From Deltaproteobacteria bacterium (GTDB lineage Bacteria; Desulfobacterota; DSM-4660; Desulfatiglandales; HGW-15): a stretch of 6,354 nt of DNA. The DNA is taken from positions 1-6,354 of the forward strand of contig JAHECH010000085.1 of NCBI GenBank assembly GCA_024641835.1, in the 5' to 3' direction. This document shows positions 1 to 3,877 of this stretch, in pieces. Position numbers and translations under genes: made by a program. Below the pieces are notes generated by a model. That model saw nothing but the letters and a program-made list of their open reading frames with translations. It was not told the origin of the DNA and ran no database searches. Position 1 is the stretch's first letter, and each line of letters starts with the position of its first letter.

Positions 1-77
1 TGACTGTCGAAAAAGAAGCCCCGGACAAGTGCCCGGTTTGCGGGGCTGTCAAGAAAGCGTTTTTCAAAGTGTCTTAG
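1..77 (+). CDS. rbr: Rubrerythrin, C-terminal end (5' truncated by window edge)
   Basis: Only the last 24 codons are present, read in the frame starting at base 3 and ending at TAG 75-77. The visible tail reads ...PDKCPVCGAVKKAFFKVS. This is the second metal knuckle (CPxCG followed by K..F) of the rubredoxin-like domain that closes rubrerythrin, an NADH- or rubredoxin-dependent peroxidase with an N-terminal di-iron ferritin-like domain. That domain lies outside the window. The genes that follow (rubredoxin, PerR) are the classic partners of rubrerythrin in sulfate reducers, which supports the call. A stand-alone rubredoxin or another protein ending in a rubredoxin-like domain cannot be excluded from this fragment, but the A-V-K-K-x-F ending fits rubrerythrin best. 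Confidence 0.82.
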   Translation, partial: TVEKEAPDKCPVCGAVKKAFFKVS

Positions 78-107
78 CCGTAATCCATAGAACAACTGGT
101 GAGAGAG

Positions 108-344
108 ATGGCGTGCCCGATGTGCGGCTGTGAACGTTTCTACGTCAAAGACCCCGACGATGAATATGAAATTCACGAGTTCGACCTCCAGGGCGTTCTG
201 GTGGTATTCACCGCCAAGAAGGTTGATGGCGGCGGACCTGATATCGAGGATGAAACCGAGACCTATTGTGACAACTGTTCCTGGCACGGGAAATTCAAGG
301 AACTGATAAAGCCAGGGAGTGGAGCGAACCATGGCAAGACCTGA
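108..344 (+). CDS. Small CPxCxC...CxxC zinc-ribbon-like protein, function unknown
   Basis: A 78-aa acidic protein starting at ATG 108. A GTG at 99 is in frame but has no Shine-Dalgarno, while GGTGAGAG (98-105) sits just before ATG 108, so I chose the latter. Cysteines form a CPMCGC motif at residues 3-8 and a CDNC motif at 54-57, the two knuckles expected of a zinc ribbon or a rubredoxin-like iron site. Between them is a roughly 45-residue segment with a hydrophobic patch (LQGVLVVF, 27-34). There is no signal peptide or membrane helix, so it should be cytoplasmic. It lies 30 bp after rubrerythrin and overlaps the rubredoxin gene by 14 bp, which implies co-transcription and translational coupling. 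I do not recognise a named family. A role as metal-binding accessory or electron carrier in peroxide defence is inference from context only. Confidence 0.85.
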   Translation: MACPMCGCERFYVKDPDDEYEIHEFDLQGVLVVFTAKKVDGGGPDIEDETETYCDNCSWHGKFKELIKPGSGANHGKT

Positions 345-540
345 AGAGATGTGGCAGTGCCAGACGGTCAACTGCGGTTATATCTATGACCCTGACAGAG
401 GAGATAGAAAAGGGAAGATCCCGAAGGGCACCAAGTTCGAGGATTTGCCGGAGGACTGGAAATGCCCTATATGCGGGGCGGGCAAAAAAATGTTTCGCCC
501 CCTTGCGGGACCTGGCTCAGTTGCCGAAGAGGGAAGGTAG
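331..540 (+). CDS. Rubredoxin with CX4C first knuckle
   Basis: A 69-aa rubredoxin, a one-iron Fe(Cys)4 electron carrier of the cytoplasm that typically reduces rubrerythrin and superoxide reductase. Start ATG 331 follows the Shine-Dalgarno GGGAGTGGAG (314-323); a GTG at 319 in the same frame lies inside that site and is unlikely. Visible hallmarks are C10 and C15 followed by GYIYDP, then IPKGTKFEDLPEDWKCPICG with C45 and C48, and the conserved aromatic core (W8, Y17, Y19, F36, W43, F55). The first cysteine pair is spaced CX4C instead of the usual CX2C. From memory, such spacing occurs in some Desulfovibrio rubredoxins, including the rubredoxin-like Rdl encoded near rbr and a fur homologue in D. 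vulgaris. A 14-residue tail (56-69) follows the fold. It overlaps the upstream gene by 14 bp. Confidence 0.95.
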   Translation: MARPEEMWQCQTVNCGYIYDPDRGDRKGKIPKGTKFEDLPEDWKCPICGAGKKMFRPLAGPGSVAEEGR

Positions 541-624
541 GTTTCAAGACGATTGATTTCCTGTCTTGCCTGTTGGAGTTCCAAGCCTATTCCTGAACAA
601 CTGAAAATAAAGTCCGCTTTTGTC

Positions 625-667
625 TTGACAGTTCAGATGATATGAATAATTTAGGAATTATTCCTAA
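625..667 (+). promoter_or_regulatory. Candidate perR promoter (-35 TTGACA) overlapping the palindrome
   Basis: A perfect -35 hexamer TTGACA lies at 625-630 in an otherwise gene-free gap after the rubredoxin. No perfect -10 is seen: TAATTT (647-652, 16-bp spacer) and AATAAT (645-650, 14-bp spacer) are the options, both abutting or overlapping the palindrome at 651-667. A repressor bound there would block RNA polymerase. Transcription would begin around 655-665, which has consequences for the perR start codon. Confidence 0.5.
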
Positions 668-1151
668 TAAGAGTCCAAGCTTCGTTTTGAGCAAAGAGCA
701 AAAATACAGAATGACTCACCAGAGGCAGGTGATCCTCGAAGAGGTCATGAAAAACCTGGACCATCCTACCGCTGATGAGATCTATGAGAGGGTGAGAAGG
801 AGGTTGCCAAGGATCAGCATGGGCACGGTCTATCGCAATCTCGACATCCTCGCATCGTCTGGACTTATATCCAAACTAGAGCCTGGCCTGCCACAGATGC
901 GTTTTGATGGCAAGACCAAGGATCATTACCACATCACATGCATGCGGTGTGGTAAGATCGAAGACGCGCACATTGAACCACTGGATGATACTATTGAAAG
1001 CCTTGGAAATGCCCTTGGCCATCTCACCAAGTTCGGCATCTTCGGGCATAAGTTGGAGTTTCTCGGGCTTTGCAAATTGTGCATGGAAAGAGAAAAAGAA
1101 CTTCCCGATGGGGAGAGAACCATTCAAGAGGGAAAGGCGGAGGAATCTTGA
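642..1151 (+). CDS. perR: PerR-type Fur-family peroxide-sensing repressor
   Basis: The longest reading is 169 aa from ATG 642. An N-terminal winged helix (about residues 20-80) includes QRQVILEEV, HPTADEIYERV and the recognition helix ISMGTVYRNLDILASSGLI. The C-terminal dimerisation domain carries RFD, DHYH and two CxxC motifs (C100/C103 and C144/C147) for structural zinc. The five regulatory-site ligands of Bacillus PerR (H37, D85, H91, H93, D104) align with H41, D89, H95, H97 and D108. Asp at 89, rather than the Glu typical of Fur, favours a peroxide sensor over an iron sensor. The start is doubtful: ATG 642 lacks a Shine-Dalgarno, sits 12 bp from a consensus -35, and would put the palindrome inside codons 4-9. 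TTG 687 (MSKEQKYRMTHQR..., 154 aa) or ATG 711 fits the promoter and family length better. It sits between rubredoxin and Tpx in the defence island and is probably autoregulated. Confidence 0.93.
   Translation: MNNLGIIPNKSPSFVLSKEQKYRMTHQRQVILEEVMKNLDHPTADEIYERVRRRLPRISMGTVYRNLDILASSGLISKLEPGLPQMRFDGKTKDHYHITCMRCGKIEDAHIEPLDDTIESLGNALGHLTKFGIFGHKLEFLGLCKLCMEREKELPDGERTIQEGKAEES
651..667. promoter_or_regulatory. Perfect 17-bp palindrome, candidate PerR/Fur-family operator
   Basis: The sequence TTAGGAATTATTCCTAA has two perfect 8-bp arms around a central T. The 8-1-8 architecture and A/T-rich outer arms resemble Fur-family operators, whose PerR version in Bacillus is a 7-1-7 A/T-rich inverted repeat. 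It overlaps the probable -10 region of the perR gene, the place expected for autorepression. A second copy with 14 of 17 matches lies at 3816-3832 before the CO dehydrogenase gene. Assignment to PerR is inference from position and symmetry. Confidence 0.7.
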
Positions 1152-1253
1152 GCTTGGAAAGAACTTGTTATGATCAACTTATTGAAATCCTGCCCATTGT
1201 CCCATTGATCTCAGCTGACAGATACAATGGCGCGTGGAGGAAGTGAGGCGAAC

Positions 1254-1769
1254 ATGGAAGAACGCAAAGGAATGATCACGATGAAGGGAAACCCCCTGAC
1301 TTTGGTGGGCAAGGCTCTGAAGGTCGGAGATCGAGCCCCTGATTTTGGGGTTTTGGATAATAACCTCTCTCCGGTAAACCTCGGTGCTTATAAAGGTAAG
1401 GTTTGCATTATTTCCGCGGTTCCTTCCCTCGACACCCCCGTCTGTGACCTGGAAACGCGAAGATTCAACCAGGAAGCAGCGCATCTCAGTCCGGACATCG
1501 TCATTCTTACCGTCAGCATGGACCTGCCTTTCGCTCAGAAAAGGTGGTGCGGGGCAGCCGGTGTAGACAAGGTGATCACCCTATCTGATTATAAGGACGC
1601 CTCTTTTGGCGCTGCCTATGGGGTCCTCATCAAGGAGTTGCGCCTCCTTGCGAGGGCGGTTTTCGTGGTGGACCGGAAGGGCCTTATCCAGTACATTGAA
1701 GTCGTTAAGGAACTGACCCAAGAACCTAACTATGAAGCGGCCTTGCAGGCTGCCAAGAAACTGGCATAG
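1254..1769 (+). CDS. tpx: Thiol peroxidase Tpx (atypical 2-Cys peroxiredoxin)
   Basis: A 171-aa cytoplasmic peroxiredoxin that reduces hydrogen peroxide and alkyl hydroperoxides with electrons from thioredoxin. Start ATG 1254 follows GGAGG (1236-1240) and GTGAGG (1243-1248) and gives the family-like opening MEERKGMITMKGNPLTL; the in-frame ATG 1227 has no ribosome binding site. The active-site motif PSLDTPVC places T61 and the peroxidatic cysteine at C64. The Tpx-specific resolving cysteine is C99 in LPFAQKRWCG, and the conserved arginine is R134 in ARAVFVVD. An additional C51 is present. The order and spacing match the Tpx subfamily and the length is normal. The 102-bp gap after perR contains TACAAT (1223-1228), a possible -10, but no well-spaced -35, so it may be co-transcribed with perR or have its own weak promoter. 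Confidence 0.97.
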   Translation: MEERKGMITMKGNPLTLVGKALKVGDRAPDFGVLDNNLSPVNLGAYKGKVCIISAVPSLDTPVCDLETRRFNQEAAHLSPDIVILTVSMDLPFAQKRWCGAAGVDKVITLSDYKDASFGAAYGVLIKELRLLARAVFVVDRKGLIQYIEVVKELTQEPNYEAALQAAKKLA

Positions 1770-1839
1770 AGAGGGGTTCCTGCGAGGGTCCCCACCATAG
1801 CCAATTTTCCCATCGTACGACTCAAAGGAGGAATGAAAA

Positions 1840-2214
1840 ATGGCAGAAAAGTTGGAGGTTTATAAATGTGAAGTGTGCGGGAATATCGTAGAAGTCCTTC
1901 ATGGCGGCAACGGAGAACTGGTATGCTGCGGCCAGCCCATGAAGCTTTACAAAGAAAACACCGTGGATGCAGCCAAAGAAAAGCATGTTCCAGTGGTAGA
2001 GAAAGTGGCTGGCGGTTTCAAAGTGAAAGTTGGAAGCGTAGCCCATCCCATGGAAGAGAAGCACTACATTGAGTGGATTGAGGTGATCGCTGATGGTGAA
2101 GCTTACCGTTACTTCCTGAAACCTGGAGTCGCACCTCAGGCGAGTTTCAAAATCGATGCAGGCAAGGTGACTGCCCGCGAGTACTGCAACCTCCACGGTT
2201 TGTGGAAGGCTTAG
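1840..2214 (+). CDS. dfx: Desulfoferrodoxin (2Fe superoxide reductase)
   Basis: A 124-aa class I (2Fe) superoxide reductase that reduces superoxide to hydrogen peroxide without releasing oxygen, using rubredoxin as electron donor in the cytoplasm. The N-terminal desulforedoxin-like domain holds the Fe(Cys)4 centre I: C10, C13, C29 and C30 (YKCEVCGN and VCCGQPM). The C-terminal domain holds the catalytic Fe(His)4Cys centre II: H49 in EKHVP, H69 in HPM, H75 in KHYIEWIE, then C116 and H119 in YCNLHG. E47 and K48, which assist catalysis, are also present, and this numbering coincides with my recollection of the Desulfovibrio desulfuricans protein. The start is secure: AAAGGAGG sits at 1827-1834. 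The 70-bp gap after tpx shows no clear terminator. Its peroxide product is the substrate of the neighbouring Tpx and rubrerythrin. Confidence 0.98.
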   Translation: MAEKLEVYKCEVCGNIVEVLHGGNGELVCCGQPMKLYKENTVDAAKEKHVPVVEKVAGGFKVKVGSVAHPMEEKHYIEWIEVIADGEAYRYFLKPGVAPQASFKIDAGKVTAREYCNLHGLWKA

Positions 2215-2306
2215 AAATTTCAAGATTTCCATACGGTCTGCCGCAGGCTGAGGCAGGAAGGCCCATTTTTCGTGGCTTGGCCCGGCGGAAATGTCGTTAT
2301 CTACGC

Positions 2307-2334
2307 CACCACACATGGGTTAGAAAGTGTGGTG
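2307..2334 (+). other. Hairpin directly upstream of the rubredoxin-like gene's RBS
   Basis: CACCACAC (2307-2314) and GTGTGGTG (2327-2334) form a perfect 8-bp stem with a 12-nt loop. No T-run follows, so it is not an intrinsic terminator. It ends exactly where the ribosome binding site AGGAAAGG (2335-2342) begins. It could be an mRNA stabiliser, a processing site or a modulator of translation of the gene at 2351; the sequence does not decide. Confidence 0.55.
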
Positions 2335-2350
2335 AGGAAAGGAATAAGCC

Positions 2351-2506
2351 ATGGCAGAATGGAAATGTAACAAATGTGGGTATACTCTGAGAGCTGAGAC
2401 GCCCCCTGAGAAGTGCCCCTCATGCAAAGAAAAGTGTGAATTCCTCGACGTTTCCTGCTACATTCCCGAATGCGGCAAGACAGGAAGCGACCAGAGGCTC
2501 AGATAA
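2351..2506 (+). CDS. 51-aa rubredoxin-like protein with three extra cysteines
   Basis: A short but convincing gene: ATG 2351 follows AGGAAAGG (2335-2342) and runs 51 codons to TAA 2504-2506. It begins MAEWKCNKCGYTL and continues TPPEKCPSCKEKC. C6/C9 and C22/C25 form the two knuckles of the compact rubredoxin-like domain seen at the end of rubrerythrins, with 12 residues between pairs instead of the roughly 29 of true rubredoxin. After the second knuckle come C29, C36 and C41 (the latter two in SCYIPECG), beyond the four needed for one iron. Desulfoferrodoxin lies 136 bp upstream and another Cys-rich gene 18 bp downstream. Likely a cytoplasmic one-iron electron carrier or zinc protein. The domain call is from motif recognition; the role of the extra cysteines is unknown. 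Confidence 0.88.
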   Translation: MAEWKCNKCGYTLRAETPPEKCPSCKEKCEFLDVSCYIPECGKTGSDQRLR

Positions 2507-2524
2507 GCGGGAGGTTGAAGCGCC

Positions 2525-2704
2525 ATGTCCAAAAGGAAATACAGGGTGAGGGCGGAATGTCCATCTTGTGCGTGCGGAGATGTGAGTTTCTTGGGCCCTG
2601 AGAAGCTGAGGGAGAAGTTCATCGGAGACGAGAAAGAGATCGAGATCGTCTGTCCGATGTGCGGGACTAAGCATAAGGGAAAGATCGAGGAGGAAAAGGA
2701 ATAG
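2525..2704 (+). CDS. 59-aa CPxCxC...CPMC zinc-ribbon protein, function unknown
   Basis: A lysine- and glutamate-rich 59-aa protein, ATG 2525 to TAG 2702-2704, with Shine-Dalgarno GGGAGG (2509-2514). It carries CPSCACG at residues 12-18 and CPMCG at 43-47, a zinc-ribbon arrangement with 25 residues between C17 and C43. The CPxCxC first knuckle resembles that of the small protein at 108-344, so the two may be distant paralogues or share a metal-site type; outside the cysteines they do not obviously align. There is no membrane segment or signal peptide. It is 18 bp after the rubredoxin-like gene and 36 bp before the flavodoxin, so almost certainly in the same operon. I do not recognise the family and no function is proposed beyond metal binding. 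Confidence 0.85.
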   Translation: MSKRKYRVRAECPSCACGDVSFLGPEKLREKFIGDEKEIEIVCPMCGTKHKGKIEEEKE

Positions 2705-2740
2705 CAGATCAGCTCGGGCGGGCCTGCGTGGAGGCAAAGA

Positions 2741-3175
2741 ATGGGAAAGGCTCTTGTGGTTTATTCGACCAGGACGGGTGAAACAAAGTCCATCGGTGAA
2801 TTGATTGCAGAGGGAATCAGGATTCAGGGCGGCGATGCCAATGTGGTGAATGTAACAGCGATTAAGAAAGAGGATGACTTCCAGAGCTACGATGCCTATG
2901 TATTCGGCTCTCCCACCTACCACGGAGAAATGACGCAGTCCATGAAAACCATGCTTTTCTTGGCTGAGAAGGCGCATCTGGAAGGAAAGGTGGGAGCGGC
3001 TTATGGCGCTTTTGGCTGGAGCGGTGAAGCTCCGGATCGGATTTATGACACCATGAAAAATATCTTCAAAATGAATATGGTAAGCGGACCGCTCCGGCTT
3101 AAGTCTTCATCTCTCGGCGGGGGCGTCCAGATGGCCCAGGAGTACGGGAAAGAAATCGGTAAGAATATCAGGTAA
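2741..3175 (+). CDS. Flavodoxin-like FMN protein, related to flavo-diiron C-terminal domain
   Basis: A 144-aa single-domain flavodoxin, a cytoplasmic one- or two-electron carrier. GGAGG (2730-2734) precedes ATG 2741. The FMN phosphate loop is STRTGET (9-15) after the first beta strand ALVVY. The second FMN loop is GSPTYHGEM (56-64), and the third, GAFGWSGEA (89-97), is the version typical of the flavodoxin domain of flavo-diiron proteins (FprA/Roo) rather than classical Desulfovibrio flavodoxin. No beta-lactamase-like di-iron domain is present, so it is a free-standing relative and cannot reduce oxygen by itself. It is embedded among rubredoxin-like and zinc-ribbon genes, so a role in shuttling electrons to the defence enzymes is plausible. 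Its direct partner is unknown. Confidence 0.93.
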   Translation: MGKALVVYSTRTGETKSIGELIAEGIRIQGGDANVVNVTAIKKEDDFQSYDAYVFGSPTYHGEMTQSMKTMLFLAEKAHLEGKVGAAYGAFGWSGEAPDRIYDTMKNIFKMNMVSGPLRLKSSSLGGGVQMAQEYGKEIGKNIR

Positions 3176-3270
3176 TCATTACACTGAGGAATAGGAGTTT
3201 GACTTCCCGAAGGCCTTAAGATAGACGATAAGCATGTAAGCGACAGAAACCTAGATGGAGGAGGCGCGTC

Positions 3271-3474
3271 GTGACAACACCTCTACATTGCCCAGGACTA
3301 CAGGAACTCAAGAATCTGAGGTCATTCGTTTGTAAGTGCCCCAATTGCGGGAGAGAAAAAGAGATTTTTTCGGATGAGTTCAGCAGAGAGCATCTTTGCC
3401 AGGGATGCGGGAAACCGATTGATTTCACCAAATGCAGCATTGAGGGAGAGGCAAAGACCATTGGCCCACGCTAA
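3271..3474 (+). CDS. 67-aa Cys-rich zinc-ribbon protein, function unknown
   Basis: Starts at GTG 3271 after a strong AGGAGG (3258-3263) and ends at TAA 3472-3474. It has seven cysteines: C7, C21/C23/C26 (CKCPNCG), C43/C46 (CQGCG) and C55. CPNCGREKEIF followed 17 residues later by CxxCG is a zinc-ribbon signature; C21 adds an unusual CxCxxC first knuckle. It has no signal peptide or membrane helix. The 95-bp gap after flavodoxin contains TTGACT (3199-3204) followed by a poor -10 (TAGACG, 3222-3227), so a separate weak promoter is possible. It is the last gene before the terminator at 3526-3557 and so closes the defence cluster. I do not recognise a named family; metal binding or a redox/regulatory accessory role is inference. 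Confidence 0.85.
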   Translation: MTTPLHCPGLQELKNLRSFVCKCPNCGREKEIFSDEFSREHLCQGCGKPIDFTKCSIEGEAKTIGPR

Positions 3475-3525
3475 AGGGCGCTTTCGGGCGTTAGACTCCA
3501 TGCATTTCACCCTAAAGTGAAGCCC

Positions 3526-3557
3526 CTCCGGCACCCATAAGCCGGAGTTTTTCTTTT
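3526..3557 (+). terminator. Intrinsic terminator closing the defence cluster
   Basis: CTCCGGC (3526-3532) pairs perfectly with GCCGGAG (3541-3547) across an 8-nt loop and is followed by TTTTTCTTTT (3548-3557). This is a textbook rho-independent terminator on the + strand. A smaller stem (TTCAC 3506-3510 with GTGAA 3517-3521) lies just before it. The next start codon is only 16 nt downstream. Confidence 0.92.
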
Positions 3558-3573
3558 CCAGAGGATTGATTTC

Positions 3574-3798
3574 ATGGTCCGTTTCGAGTATGAAATAACG
3601 AAGCATCCTGCTAATGAATTCACCCAGCTGATTTACTTCTGCACAGATGAGGGAGATTGTACTCTGAATGATCTGCCTCAGGATCAGGCAGCCATGCTCG
3701 TGGATATACTGAACAAAAGAGGAGATCAAGGTTGGGAATTGATTGAAATGTTCTTTGGTAAGGACGGCGTAATCGCCTTTTGGAAGAGGGCGATCTAA
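3574..3798 (+). CDS. DUF4177-like small protein, function unknown
   Basis: A 74-aa protein, ATG 3574, with AGAGGA (3560-3565) as ribosome binding site. It opens with a beta-strand-like VRFEYEITKHP and ends LVDILNKRGDQGWELIEMFFGKDGVIAFWKRAI. The pattern L-N-x-x-G-x-x-G-W-E-L followed by a strand ending in F-x-K-R is the signature I associate with DUF4177, a small domain of unknown function. No catalytic motif, signal peptide or membrane helix is visible; two cysteines (C23, C29) are not in a metal-binding pair. A strong terminator ends 16 bp before the start, leaving no room for its own promoter, so expression must rely on read-through or a promoter upstream of the terminator. The CO dehydrogenase gene starts 79 bp downstream, with a candidate operator between. 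Confidence 0.85.
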   Translation: MVRFEYEITKHPANEFTQLIYFCTDEGDCTLNDLPQDQAAMLVDILNKRGDQGWELIEMFFGKDGVIAFWKRAI

Positions 3799-3815
3799 TT
3801 TGATTTAGGTATTTT

Positions 3816-3832
3816 TTAGGAATAGTTACTAA
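3816..3832. promoter_or_regulatory. Second PerR-box-like site, upstream of CO dehydrogenase
   Basis: TTAGGAATAGTTACTAA matches the perfect palindrome at 651-667 at 14 of 17 positions. The left arm is identical and the right arm keeps 6 of 8 bases. A further half-site-like TTAGGTAT begins at 3805, exactly 11 bp (one helical turn) earlier. A TTGATT -35-like element (3800-3805) is nearby, but no good -10 is evident; TAGTTA (3823-3828, 17-bp spacer) would fall inside the box. Operator function is inferred from similarity and position. Confidence 0.55.
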
Positions 3833-3840
3833 TCTCCGAA

Positions 3841-3871
3841 GAGGAGGTTTCATTAAAGCCACGAAGGAGGG
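3841..3871 (+). promoter_or_regulatory. Double Shine-Dalgarno leader of cooS
   Basis: Two strong purine runs occur in the leader: GAGGAGG at 3841-3847 and AAGGAGGG at 3864-3871. The second is correctly placed (6 nt) for ATG 3878 and decides the start. The first has no ATG, GTG or TTG at a suitable distance; only an ATT codon (3852) lies 4 nt after it. Confidence 0.6.
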
Positions 3872-3877
3872 AACGTA

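Noticed and set aside
99..107. GTG 99 as start of the first zinc-ribbon gene
   Set aside because: No Shine-Dalgarno precedes it, and it lies inside the purine-rich GGTGAGAG that serves ATG 108.
319..330. GTG 319 as rubredoxin start
   Set aside because: It sits within the GGGAGTGGAG ribosome binding site of ATG 331; the four added residues do not resemble rubredoxin N-termini.
573..584. Palindrome TTGGAGTTCCAA after the rubredoxin gene
   Set aside because: Only 5-bp arms with no T-run; too short to be called a terminator or operator.
1227..1253. ATG 1227 as tpx start
   Set aside because: No ribosome binding site upstream, and the nine extra residues (MARGGSEAN) are the translated ribosome binding region of ATG 1254.
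1822..2316. 164-aa minus-strand reading frame opposite desulfoferrodoxin
   Set aside because: Antisense to a gene with all ligands conserved; composition shows no domain and no ribosome binding site logic.
2420..2977. 185-aa minus-strand reading frame opposite the small Cys-rich genes and flavodoxin
   Set aside because: The + strand carries three genes with recognisable motifs and ribosome binding sites across the same bases; the minus frame shows no recognisable domain.
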